Positions 18,702 to 26,136 of a DNA stretch of 64,000 nucleotides are shown here, in pieces; position 1 is the first letter of the stretch; every line of letters begins with the position of its first letter. A program made the position numbers and the translations under genes. The notes below the pieces were generated by a model. That model had not been told where the DNA came from and did not search any database. It saw nothing but the letters and a program-made list of their open reading frames with translations. Origin of the DNA: Paenarthrobacter sp. GOM3 (GTDB lineage Bacteria > Actinomycetota > Actinomycetes > Actinomycetales > Micrococcaceae); the NCBI RefSeq assembly GCF_018215265.2, contig NZ_CP136562.1, positions 868,001 through 932,000 of the forward strand. Direction: 5' to 3'.

Positions 18702-18743
18702 GGTCGTTGCAACTCCCAAAAATTCCTGGTGTTGCAACGACCG
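18701..18743. repeat. Internal inverted copy of the IS end inside the right terminus
   Basis: CGGTCGTTGCAAC (18701-18713) and its complement GTTGCAACGACCG (18731-18743) are separated by 17 bases. The right end of the element therefore holds a second, oppositely oriented copy of the outer repeat, overlapping the transposase start. This could be an extra transposase-binding site for autoregulation. Confidence 0.7.
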
Positions 18744-18746
18744 CTA

Positions 18747-18782
18747 GAACCCGCCCTGCTGGGTGACCGGCCGTTGTTTGTT
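18747..18782 (+). terminator. Right half of the split dsbA-like gene terminator
   Basis: GAACCCGCC (18747-18755) and GGGTGACCGGCC (18761-18772) complete the hairpin started at 17077. They are followed by the T-rich GTTGTTTGTTT. In the present arrangement this arm cannot easily pair with its partner within one nascent transcript. Confidence 0.7.
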
Positions 18783-18882
18783 TGGTCCTCCCAGGTTGCC
18801 GTTCGTGTTCTAATTTCGTTGCTGGGGAGGGTGTGGGCTAACCTTGTCTAGCGTTGTTTCGGCGGCGCTGTTGTGTTGTTAC

Positions 18883-18959
18883 GCCTCCTTAGCTCAGTTG
18901 GCCAGAGCACCGCTCTTGTAAAGCGGGGGTCGTCGGTTCGAATCCGACAGGGGGCTCCA
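18883..18959 (+). tRNA. tRNA-Thr (anticodon TGT)
   Basis: A full cloverleaf is visible. The acceptor stem GCCTCCT pairs with AGGGGGC (one G-T pair), and the D arm is GCTC/GAGC. The anticodon stem CCGCT/AGCGG encloses CTTGTAA with anticodon TGT at 18917-18919, and the T arm is GTCGG-TTCGAAT-CCGAC. CCA is encoded at 18957-18959. A terminator follows directly. The 3' end is copied at 20634-20672, suggesting past use as an integration site. Confidence 0.95.
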
Positions 18960-18979
18960 CGAACCCCTCCATTCCGGCG
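18941..18979 (+). repeat. Left copy of a 39-base direct repeat (attL-like, tRNA-Thr 3' end)
   Basis: The tRNA T-arm end, acceptor end and the following bases recur at 20634-20672 with 37 of 39 positions identical. Such tRNA 3' duplications are left by site-specific integration of mobile DNA. Confidence 0.65.
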
Positions 18980-19003
18980 CTTGCTGGGATGGAGGGGTTT
19001 TCT
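18962..19003 (+). terminator. Intrinsic terminator of tRNA-Thr
   Basis: An 11-base perfect stem (AACCCCTCCAT/ATGGAGGGGTT) with a 16-base loop is followed by TTTCT, three bases after the encoded CCA. Confidence 0.8.
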
Positions 19004-19043
19004 GCTGCTGCATCGATTTGAATCTGTAGAACCCGTCCGGTCT

Positions 19044-20318
19044 TTATCGATGCCTGTTTCTGCGTCCTGCACGGTCGGCGAAGGCGTCCAGGGCTGCGAT
19101 GATGTCCGGAGCCACCCAAACCCGGGTGCCGCGGATTTTTCCGGCGGATGCCAAGACGCCCGCGTGTTCCAGCCGTTCCACTGCCCGGTAGGCGGTGGCC
19201 ATGGAGGCCCCAGTGTGTTCGGCGACCATTTCAGCCGTCAGTGCCGGCTCCCGTGGTACCAGGTCCAGGACTTTACGGACGGATGAGGGTACACCCGCCA
19301 GGCGTTCCCTGTAGCTTGCTTCTACCGCCTCAATGTCTGTCGTCAGTTGCCGGCCGTTGTCGACGGCGCGGACAGCGGACTCGGCAAAGCGCTCCACGAT
19401 CGGCTGGATGTCCCCTTCGCGGTAGGCGCCCAGTGCGTGGAAGTACAGGCGGGTATCGGTCAGCAATCCCGAGGACACGGGCACGGTGACGTTCTCGGTG
19501 ACGCCTTTGGCTCGCAGCAGGGCGCTGACGATGGCCCGCCCGGTGCGGCCGTTGCCGTCGGCGAATGGGTGGATGGTTTCGAACTGGGCGTGCGCGATCG
19601 CCGCTTGGGTCAGGGCTGGGACGTCGTCTCGCTGCATAAAGGCCACCAGGTCCTCGACGGCCGGCATTACCCGATCCGGGTGGGGCGGGACGAACTCGGC
19701 CGTGTGTGGGGAGTTGCCGCGGATCCAGTTCTGGGCGTCACGGTACTCACCGGCGATGTTTTCGTCGGAGGCGTTCAGCAGGGCGTGGTGCATGACCGCG
19801 ATGTTCTGCACTGACAGGTCCTCGGACAGGTCGATCGCAGCCTGCAGGGCCCTGACATTGGAGGCGATCAGTGAGGCGTTTGTGCTGGAGGTGTCACCAA
19901 GCTGGGCCAGGGCGATCTTGCGGGCGCCAGCGGTCAGGTTCTCAATCTGGGAGCTGGAGGCGGACTCGCTGCGCAGTAGCAGCGCCGCGAACGGTGTGGT
20001 ATCCCGGCCCAGCTCAGCGTCGAAGCGGACCATCTCCACTGTCGCCGCTTCTGCCAACGCCTGGGTTCGGGAATCAATGGCCGGATCCAGGCTAGCGATC
20101 TCGGGAGCGACTGCGGCCTCATAGGGTCCGCGGGCCAGCAGCCGCTGCCGTCGGGAGGCGCCACGGTTGGGGTCGGTTTCCCAAGGATGCTCCTCGTAGC
20201 CAATGGTCGGCCAGCCTCGGGCGTCGGCGAACAGGGAGGTGCCTGATTCGGAGTGCAGGTTTGCGGCAGACTGTTCGCCGGCGGGGATGCCGCGGGGCTG
20301 TTGCGCCTGAGGGTCCAT
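19044..20318 (-). CDS. Fic-domain protein (AMPylator-type) with N-terminal inhibitory helix
   Basis: 424 residues. The Fic core motif HPFADGNGRTGR (250-261) is intact, with His250 as general base, so NMP transfer to a target hydroxyl is expected. The SSSQIEN segment (121-127) matches the inhibitory (S/T)xxxE(G/N) helix placed before the core, which makes it a self-restrained class II Fic protein. Residues about 350-400 form a winged-helix-like segment (TAEMVAEHTGASMATAYRAVE), which may bind DNA. AAAGGAAACC precedes the ATG. The gene is inside the tRNA-bounded islet. No separate antitoxin gene is visible upstream. The target is unknown. Confidence 0.9.
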   Translation of the reverse strand: MDPQAQQPRGIPAGEQSAANLHSESGTSLFADARGWPTIGYEEHPWETDPNRGASRRQRLLARGPYEAAVAPEIASLDPAIDSRTQALAEAATVEMVRFDAELGRDTTPFAALLLRSESASSSQIENLTAGARKIALAQLGDTSSTNASLIASNVRALQAAIDLSEDLSVQNIAVMHHALLNASDENIAGEYRDAQNWIRGNSPHTAEFVPPHPDRVMPAVEDLVAFMQRDDVPALTQAAIAHAQFETIHPFADGNGRTGRAIVSALLRAKGVTENVTVPVSSGLLTDTRLYFHALGAYREGDIQPIVERFAESAVRAVDNGRQLTTDIEAVEASYRERLAGVPSSVRKVLDLVPREPALTAEMVAEHTGASMATAYRAVERLEHAGVLASAGKIRGTRVWVAPDIIAALDAFADRAGRRNRHR

Positions 20319-20572
20319 GGTTTCCTTTGAGAAGATTGAACCCTGATTTTCTCATAGTAGGTGTGAAATGAGAATATCTGCGTCCCCGGTTCTCATGTCG
20401 GCGGAACTCAGCCGAACGATGACGACCGCTGCGCAATGAAGACAGCAAGCTCACCTCATTGGAGGAACTGGAGAACTTCGCCGCAGAAGGAGGGCTGCGA
20501 CTTCTGAGCCACGATGAACCCGTGGCCACAACGAGTGCCACCGTCACAGCGATCTATGAGAAGCCCATCTAA
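20319..20572 (+). pseudogene. Promoter region of fic and a short rightward gene fragment
   Basis: The frame 20423-20572 is open for 49 codons up to TAA and ends LSHDEPVATTSATVTAIYEKPI. It has no ATG, only a TTG at 20459, and no ribosome site. The peptide looks like the coding C-terminus of a protein whose 5' part was lost, and is followed by a strong terminator oriented for this strand. I do not recognise the family. The rest of the stretch is the fic upstream region. Confidence 0.3.
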
Positions 20573-20633
20573 AAGAGCTCCCAGTGCCGGACAAGGATAG
20601 AGGGCGTGGGGGCACGTTTTTGTTCGGTCCGGG

Positions 20634-20672
20634 AATCCGGCAGGAGGCTCCACGAACCCCTCCATTCCGGCG
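20634..20672 (+). repeat. Right copy of the 39-base tRNA-Thr 3'-end repeat (attR-like)
   Basis: It matches 18941-18979 at 37 of 39 positions, including GGCTCCACGAACCCCTCC. The rest of a tRNA gene is absent upstream, so this is a copy of the 3' end only. Confidence 0.65.
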
Positions 20673-20698
20673 ATTTTGCCCGGAACGGAGGGGTTTTT
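20655..20698 (+). terminator. Intrinsic terminator at the right border of the fic islet
   Basis: A 15-base stem with one mismatch (AACCCCTCCATTCCG against CGGAACGGAGGGGTT) and an 11-base loop is followed by TTTCG. Half of it derives from the tRNA-end repeat; the other half differs from the tRNA-Thr terminator. It would end transcription of the gene fragment at 20423-20572. Confidence 0.7.
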
Positions 20699-20758
20699 CG
20701 TGCCTGCCCCCGAACTCAGCAGCACGCCGAGCGGTGGGGCGTTCGTTCCTGGGCGTGA

Positions 20759-22411
20759 TTAGCTGGTGCCGCCCAGATGCGCAGCCCACGGGTAGTACAC
20801 GTAATCGAAGGCCGCGGGGGCGCCGCTGATCCGATTGTTCATCCAGACGTCGTTGCGAAGCTCAACGCCAGGGAACATCGGGGTCATTTCGTCATTCAGT
20901 TTCGTTTCCGCCTGGACAACCAGCTTGGCGCGTTCGGCCGGGTCCTTGGTGCCAATCGCCTGGGCGTGAAGGTCATCGATGCCGTTGTAGCCGGACTGGT
21001 TGAAGGTTCCGCCAGTAACGGCGGTGCTGGCCAGCCAGTCCAGGGGGTTGGGGATATTGGACCAGAACTGGGTGTAGAGCAAGTCCGTGGAGCCGCGGGT
21101 TGCGGGGTCGTAAAGGTAGTTCGAGTAGCCGGTGGCGGGCACCACGTTCAGATTGAATTTCAGCCCAATTTTCTCGGCGGAGTCCTTGATGGAGACGCCC
21201 AGCTGCTGCGTCTCGGCCTGTGCGGGGACCACCAGGCTGATTTCCTTGGCTTTCACATCCGCTGGGACATTAGCCAACAAAGCCTTGGCTTTCTCAATCT
21301 GCGGGGTGCCGTCCGAGGGGATGGAATCGGCCAACTGGCCCAGTTCGTCCTTGGCGAACCCGAACGCCGATTGCGTTGTCTGAAGTTTGCTGGGCGTGCC
21401 GAGTCCCCCATAGACGGTTTGTCCGATGCCTTTCCAGTCGATGGCCATTTGGAGTGCTTTGCGGACGTCCGCGTTCGCCAGGGCCCCGTCCGGGTTGGCC
21501 ACCACGAGCGATGTTTCAAGCGGTGCGGCACCAACAAAGTACTTGCCTGCGGAGGAACTCTTCAGCTGTGCAGCGCCCGAGGTAGGGACGTTATAGGTGC
21601 CATCGATCTGCCCTGCCAGCAGGCCGGAGGTGATCGCGTTGTCATCCGTGAGGAAGGTGAAGTCGATCTGTTTGACCTTGGGCTTGAGGTCCTTATTCCA
21701 GTACTCGTCGAAGCGGCTGGCCGTAATGGATTGGCCCTGGGTCCATTTGGTGAACTTGTAGGGACCGGTGCACATGAGGCCGCTATCAGGCGAGCCGAAC
21801 TTCTTGCCGGCCTGCTCATGGAACGCCTTCTCCACCACTACACCTGCGGTGCTGGCCATTTCCTCGTTGAAGAGGTAATCCGGCTTGGAGAGCGTGACGG
21901 TGACTTGGTGATCGCCGCTCTTCGCCACGGAGGACACATTGGCATACAGGTAGTTGTAGAAGGACGTTTTGTCTGACAGGTTCTGGTTGAGGCTGTAGGC
22001 GACGTCGTCCGCTGTCATGGGTTTTCCGTCCCAGAAGGTCACGTCGTCGCGCAGATCGTAAACCCAGGTGAGCGGATCAGGGTTGGAGTAGGCCTTGGCC
22101 AGTCCTGGCTGAATCTTGAATTCCGGGGTCTGTTGGAGCAGGCTCTCGCACATGTTCGAGTTGATCATGTTGGGCGTGTAATCGGCGGCGTGGAACGGGT
22201 CCAGAGTTTGGGGTTCGCCCTGGAAGACGTTCCACGTGATCTTGTCGACGTCGCTGCCGCCACCGGGGGTGAGGGTCGTCAGTTCGCTGCCGCCCGTCGT
22301 CGTGGGTTGGACGGCTTTGCTGGTGCAGCCGGCGATGGCCGCGATGATTATCAACCCTGTGGTGACGGCAACACTGCCGCGCCGGAGGCCTGCGTAGTGG
22401 GAGATGTGCAT
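20759..22411 (-). CDS. Peptide/nickel-type ABC solute-binding lipoprotein
   Basis: 550 residues from ATG at 22411 (AGGAG seven bases before); the longer open frame upstream is a shadow. A lipoprotein signal ends in the lipobox AIAGC, so the mature protein is anchored outside the membrane. Family-5 binding protein features follow: EPQTLDPFHAADY, WTFWDGKPMTADDV-type segment near residue 150, and DVRKALQMAIDW. It is the last gene of a six-gene operon, 14 bases after the DppF-like gene. Unlike the first operon's counterpart, this gene is intact. Confidence 0.9.
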   Translation of the reverse strand: MHISHYAGLRRGSVAVTTGLIIIAAIAGCTSKAVQPTTTGGSELTTLTPGGGSDVDKITWNVFQGEPQTLDPFHAADYTPNMINSNMCESLLQQTPEFKIQPGLAKAYSNPDPLTWVYDLRDDVTFWDGKPMTADDVAYSLNQNLSDKTSFYNYLYANVSSVAKSGDHQVTVTLSKPDYLFNEEMASTAGVVVEKAFHEQAGKKFGSPDSGLMCTGPYKFTKWTQGQSITASRFDEYWNKDLKPKVKQIDFTFLTDDNAITSGLLAGQIDGTYNVPTSGAAQLKSSSAGKYFVGAAPLETSLVVANPDGALANADVRKALQMAIDWKGIGQTVYGGLGTPSKLQTTQSAFGFAKDELGQLADSIPSDGTPQIEKAKALLANVPADVKAKEISLVVPAQAETQQLGVSIKDSAEKIGLKFNLNVVPATGYSNYLYDPATRGSTDLLYTQFWSNIPNPLDWLASTAVTGGTFNQSGYNGIDDLHAQAIGTKDPAERAKLVVQAETKLNDEMTPMFPGVELRNDVWMNNRISGAPAAFDYVYYPWAAHLGGTS

Positions 22412-22425
22412 GGTGGTGCTCCTGA

Positions 22426-23232
22426 TCAGGATCGTGTGGTGCTGAGGATGGGATCCCAGCCCTCGCGCGGCACGCTGTCGCGCAGCAGGCGGGAGTAGGG
22501 GTGCTGCGGGTGGTCGAGGACGTCGGCTGTGCGGCCGTGTTCGACCACCGCGCCATGGCGCATGACGATCGTGTCGTCGCACACTTGGCGGATGACGGCG
22601 AGGTCGTGACTGATAAAGAGGTAACTCACGCCGCGCTCCTCCCGGATGTCGGAAAGCAAGTTGAGGATCTGTGCCTGGATGGAGACATCCAACGCGGAAA
22701 CCGCCTCATCGAGAATGAGGATTTCCGGTACGGCCGCCAGAGCCCGCGCAATGGCGACTCGCTGCCTTTGCCCGCCGGAGAGCGCCCTCGGCAAGGAACC
22801 CAGCTGGCGCTCGTCCAGGCCTACAAGTTCGGCGAGTTCGCGGACGCGGCGCTTGACCTCTTCCCGATCCAAGCGGAAATGGACACCGATGACTTCGGCC
22901 AGGCAGTCTCCGATCCGTTGACGTCGGTCCAAGGATGTGTACGGGTCCTGGAAGACGATCTGGATGTTCCGGCCGCGTTCCCTCAACTCACGTACGGTGC
23001 GGGCAGGCTTGGTGCGGTCTTGGTCCTTGAACAGGATGCGACCCTCGCTGGGCGCTTCCAGGCCGATGATCATCCGGGCTGTGGTGGTCTTCCCCGATCC
23101 TGATTCGCCGACAATGCCCAAGGAACCGCCGTAGTCGAGTTCGAAGCTCACATCGCTGACGGCGGCACTTTGGTGGCGGCCTTTCCCGAAATATTTGCCC
23201 AGATGTTCCACCGTGAGCAGGGGTGCGTTCAT
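22426..23232 (-). CDS. Peptide-type ABC transporter ATPase (DppF/OppF-like)
   Basis: 268 residues from ATG at 23232; upstream codons in the frame overlap the previous gene. Walker A is GESGSGKTT, the signature SGGQRQR, Walker B EILILDEAVSALD and the switch SHDLAVI. It is shorter than typical OppF because the C-terminal Cys-rich extension is almost absent. The ATGA overlap (23229-23232) couples it to the partner ATPase. Confidence 0.88.
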   Translation of the reverse strand: MNAPLLTVEHLGKYFGKGRHQSAAVSDVSFELDYGGSLGIVGESGSGKTTTARMIIGLEAPSEGRILFKDQDRTKPARTVRELRERGRNIQIVFQDPYTSLDRRQRIGDCLAEVIGVHFRLDREEVKRRVRELAELVGLDERQLGSLPRALSGGQRQRVAIARALAAVPEILILDEAVSALDVSIQAQILNLLSDIREERGVSYLFISHDLAVIRQVCDDTIVMRHGAVVEHGRTADVLDHPQHPYSRLLRDSVPREGWDPILSTTRS

Positions 23233-24245
23233 CGGGTCACGTCCTCGGTGGTCTTGTCCGTCAGGGGCAGCAGGGCGCCGCGGAGTTCCGGGATGCGGAT
23301 GCAGCGGCTTTGGCCTTGTTCTCCGATCTGGAGCAGTGGTGGGACGGCCGTGCGGCATGCGTCTTGTGCGAAGCCGCAGCGCGGCGCGAAGGCGCAGTCG
23401 GCAGGAGCGGCGTACGCCGTCGTCGGATGTCCGGGGAGGGACGGTAAGCGCAAGGCCCGATAATCGATCTCGGGCCGGGCACGCACCAGGGCCGCGGTGT
23501 AGGGGTGCAGGGGGTCGCGGTGCAGCTGGGATGCAATCTGTTGTTCGATCACTTGGCCGGCGTAGAACACGACGGTCTCATCGCAGACTGCGCTGGCAAG
23601 CTCCAGATCATGGGTGATGTAAAGCATTGCCATGCCATATTCGGCCTGCATGCGTTTGAGGATCGCCATGACTTCGGCCTGCGTTGTGACGTCCAGCGCG
23701 GTGGTGGGTTCGTCGGCCAGGATCAGGCGAGGCTTGGTGGCCACGGCGGAGGCGATCATGACGCGCTGGAGCAAACCGCCGCTGAGCTCGTGCGGGTATT
23801 GCCGCAGGCGGCGTTCGGGATCGTGGATTCCCACTTCCACCAGGAGCTCAATTGCGCGTGCCTCGGCCTGCTTTTTCGGCATCTTTTGGTTGCTTCGCAG
23901 CGCTTCGGTAAGGAAGTCCCCGATCCTGCGGACGGGATTCGTATGGGCACGGGGATCCTGGAAAATCATGGACACGTCCCCGGACCGGTATCGCCGGAGG
24001 GCATCGCCACGCAGGTCGAAAACGTCCGTGCCGTCGAAGCGGACGTGGCCGGAGATGTCAGCGCCCGCTGGCAGGAGCCGTGCGATGGTGCGCACCGTCA
24101 TCGATTTACCGGAACCGGATTCGCCGACCAGACCGAGGGCCTTGCCGGCCTCCAGGTTGAAGGAGACGTCTTTCAGCACTTCCCGCAATTCACCGGCAAC
24201 AGGGAGTTTGACGGTGAGGGAATCGACGGACAGGAGCGGGCTCAT
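23229..24245 (-). CDS. Peptide-type ABC transporter ATPase (DppD/OppD-like)
   Basis: 338 residues. Walker A is GESGSGKSM; the signature region reads SGGLLQRVMIA, a variant of the usual SGGMRQR; Walker B is [12 protein letters not shown]. The C-terminal extension has the Cys-containing CAFAPRCGF segment of the oligopeptide family. Start and stop overlap both neighbours by four bases, so this operon is tightly coupled. Confidence 0.88.
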   Translation of the reverse strand: MSPLLSVDSLTVKLPVAGELREVLKDVSFNLEAGKALGLVGESGSGKSMTVRTIARLLPAGADISGHVRFDGTDVFDLRGDALRRYRSGDVSMIFQDPRAHTNPVRRIGDFLTEALRSNQKMPKKQAEARAIELLVEVGIHDPERRLRQYPHELSGGLLQRVMIASAVATKPRLILADEPTTALDVTTQAEVMAILKRMQAEYGMAMLYITHDLELASAVCDETVVFYAGQVIEQQIASQLHRDPLHPYTAALVRARPEIDYRALRLPSLPGHPTTAYAAPADCAFAPRCGFAQDACRTAVPPLLQIGEQGQSRCIRIPELRGALLPLTDKTTEDVTR

Positions 24246-25111
24246 GAGTGTGCCTCCGATCGTTCGGTAAGCCGGTCGCCAAGAACGTTGACCGCGGCGA
24301 CGGTGATGACGATGAGTGCGCTGGCGAACAACGCCTCATCGGGATGGCCCTGCAGGATGCCGGACATGCCGGTGCCCACCATGGCTCCCCAATCTGCGGT
24401 GGGCGCTTGGACTCCCAGGCCGATAAAGGACAGCCCGGCCAGGTCCATCAGGGCGAAGCCGAAGGCCAGCGTGGCATTGGCGACTATCAACCCGGCGATG
24501 TTGGGCAGGATGTGCCGCAAGGCGATCATGGCGCCGTGCACACCTTGAACCCGCAGGGCGGCGACGTAGGGCAGGTTTCGTTCCCGGAGGGCTGCACTGC
24601 GGACGATCCGGCCGATGTAGGGAACATAGGCGATGGACAGTGCAGCGATGGCGGCGGGCAGTCCCGAACCGAAAAGTGCTGTGGCCAGGATGGCAAGCAG
24701 GAGACCGGGGAAGGCGAACACGGCGTCCATGACTCGCACGGAAAGCTGGTCGAGCCAGCCGCCAAACCAGACGGCAGCCAGTGCAAGGCTGGTCCCCAAG
24801 ATGGTGGATACCACCACCACCAGGAAGGGTCCAGTGAGGGCAGTTCGCGAGCCGGTCACCAGACGCGCGAGCAGGTCACGGCCATTAGCGTCCGTACCCA
24901 GCAGATGTTCAGCGGACGGGCTCTGGAAGGCTCCGGAAAGGTTGACGGCATTAGGGTCCGCAACGCTCAGCAGCGGACTTAGTGCCGCGATGAGGACGAT
25001 GAGCCCGATGATGCCTGCTGCGGCCCAACCGGAAATCCCGAGGGTACCGGGGCGAAGTTTTTGGCGTGCGGCTCGGGCGGCGAGGCGCTGTTCGACGGCG
25101 ATGGCGGTCAT
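24242..25111 (-). CDS. Peptide-type ABC transporter permease (DppC-like)
   Basis: 289 residues from ATG at 25111, within the stop of the preceding permease (25108). The open frame extends far upstream as an antisense-like shadow. The protein has the DppC topology: first membrane segment near residues 30-50, then HLLGTDANGRDLLARLVTGSR, then five membrane segments. The coupling region has YVAALRVQGVHGAM and ends with NVLGDRLTER. Confidence 0.87.
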   Translation of the reverse strand: MTAIAVEQRLAARAARQKLRPGTLGISGWAAAGIIGLIVLIAALSPLLSVADPNAVNLSGAFQSPSAEHLLGTDANGRDLLARLVTGSRTALTGPFLVVVVSTILGTSLALAAVWFGGWLDQLSVRVMDAVFAFPGLLLAILATALFGSGLPAAIAALSIAYVPYIGRIVRSAALRERNLPYVAALRVQGVHGAMIALRHILPNIAGLIVANATLAFGFALMDLAGLSFIGLGVQAPTADWGAMVGTGMSGILQGHPDEALFASALIVITVAAVNVLGDRLTERSEAHS

Positions 25112-26136
25112 GATGCGGTCCTTCCGAGGGTGACGCGCGGGTCCAGAAGCGAGTACAGGAGATCGATGACGGTGTTCAGCAGAATGAAGGAGGTGACATA
25201 GACCATGCAGATGGCCTGAACAACCGGAAAGTCCTTTTGCTGCACGCTGGAGACCAGGAACTGGCCGAAGCCGCCCAGTTGGAATACCTGCTCCACCACT
25301 ACGCTGCCGGCGATGAGCCCGGCAATCGTCAGACCAGCTACTGTCAGGACGGGCATGGCAGCGTTGCGGATGACGTGTCGACGAACGATGAAACGGGCGG
25401 CCAGGCCACGGCTGATGGCGGTCTGCACGTGGTCTGCGGAAAGTTCCTGGCGGACAGCGGCCTGTGTCAGCCGCGCCACAAACGCCACGGAGGCCAGGGC
25501 AAGGGCAAGGGCCGGCAGGACCATGTGGTAGATCGCGTCCACGCCTGGTGTTCCGGCGCCGAACACTGGGAACATGCCCAGGTTCACTGCGAAAACCAGG
25601 ATGAGGACAACCGCGGCCACGAAAGTGGGAACGGCCATGGTGGCGGTTGCAACGGCCATGACGGATCGGGACATGTTGCCCGGCTTCAAACCGGCGAAGA
25701 TGCCTATCGCCAAGCCGAACAGCAGGACGAGCACGGCTGCCATGACCACCAGAAGCAGGGTGGACTGCAAACGGCTGCCCAGCATTGCGTTGACCGGCTG
25801 GTTGTAGATAATCGAGGTGCCGAAGTCTCCGTGCAGGACCCCGCCCAGCCAACGAAGATACTGGAGCCAGAGCGGGTCGTCCAGATGGTATTGCGCCTGG
25901 ATCTGGGCGACGGCCTCCGGGCTCATGGACCGCCCGCGGGTAAGGAACGTCAGCGGGTTTCCGGGGGTGGCATACAGGGAGCCGAAGACCACCAGGCTGG
26001 CCACAAACAAGGTGGCAACCAGACCGGCTACGCGCTGCGCGACGAATTTGGCCATGGCTGCCACGGCGCCAGGCTGCCTGGCGGACTTCTTTGTCGCGGA
26101 TGGATGTTCGGAGGGTGCCGTATGGGTGGCGCTCAC
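25108..26136 (-). CDS. Peptide-type ABC transporter permease (DppB-like)
   Basis: 342 residues from GTG at 26136, overlapping the stop of the amidohydrolase gene by four bases. About 30 residues of Ala/Ser-rich cytoplasmic tail precede the first membrane helix (about 32-55). DppB hallmarks: YATPGNPLTFL, the coupling helix HVQTAISRGLAARFI and the ending LLDPRVTLGR. It forms the channel with the DppC-like protein. Confidence 0.87.
   Translation of the reverse strand: MSATHTAPSEHPSATKKSARQPGAVAAMAKFVAQRVAGLVATLFVASLVVFGSLYATPGNPLTFLTRGRSMSPEAVAQIQAQYHLDDPLWLQYLRWLGGVLHGDFGTSIIYNQPVNAMLGSRLQSTLLLVVMAAVLVLLFGLAIGIFAGLKPGNMSRSVMAVATATMAVPTFVAAVVLILVFAVNLGMFPVFGAGTPGVDAIYHMVLPALALALASVAFVARLTQAAVRQELSADHVQTAISRGLAARFIVRRHVIRNAAMPVLTVAGLTIAGLIAGSVVVEQVFQLGGFGQFLVSSVQQKDFPVVQAICMVYVTSFILLNTVIDLLYSLLDPRVTLGRTAS

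Larger units (their letters stand above)
17104..18744 (-). mobile_element. IS30-family insertion sequence
   Basis: The ends are perfect inverted repeats: the left end begins GCGGTCGTTGCAACACC and the right end is its exact complement. Flanks read TA on both sides, so a 2-base TA duplication fits; because the target is palindromic, a 4-base CTAG duplication with ends one base inside fits equally well. The one large gene is an IS30-type DDE transposase. The element is about 1641 bases, somewhat long for the family, and looks intact. Removing it restores a perfect palindromic core, GGCGGGTTCTAGAACCCGCC. Confidence 0.9.
18941..20672. mobile_element. Small tRNA-bounded islet carrying fic (probable remnant of an integrated element)
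   Basis: The 1.7 kb between the two tRNA-end copies carries a fic gene and a short gene fragment but no recognisable integrase. It fits the remains of an integrated element whose recombinase was lost. A duplicated and decayed tRNA gene is the alternative explanation. Confidence 0.45.
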
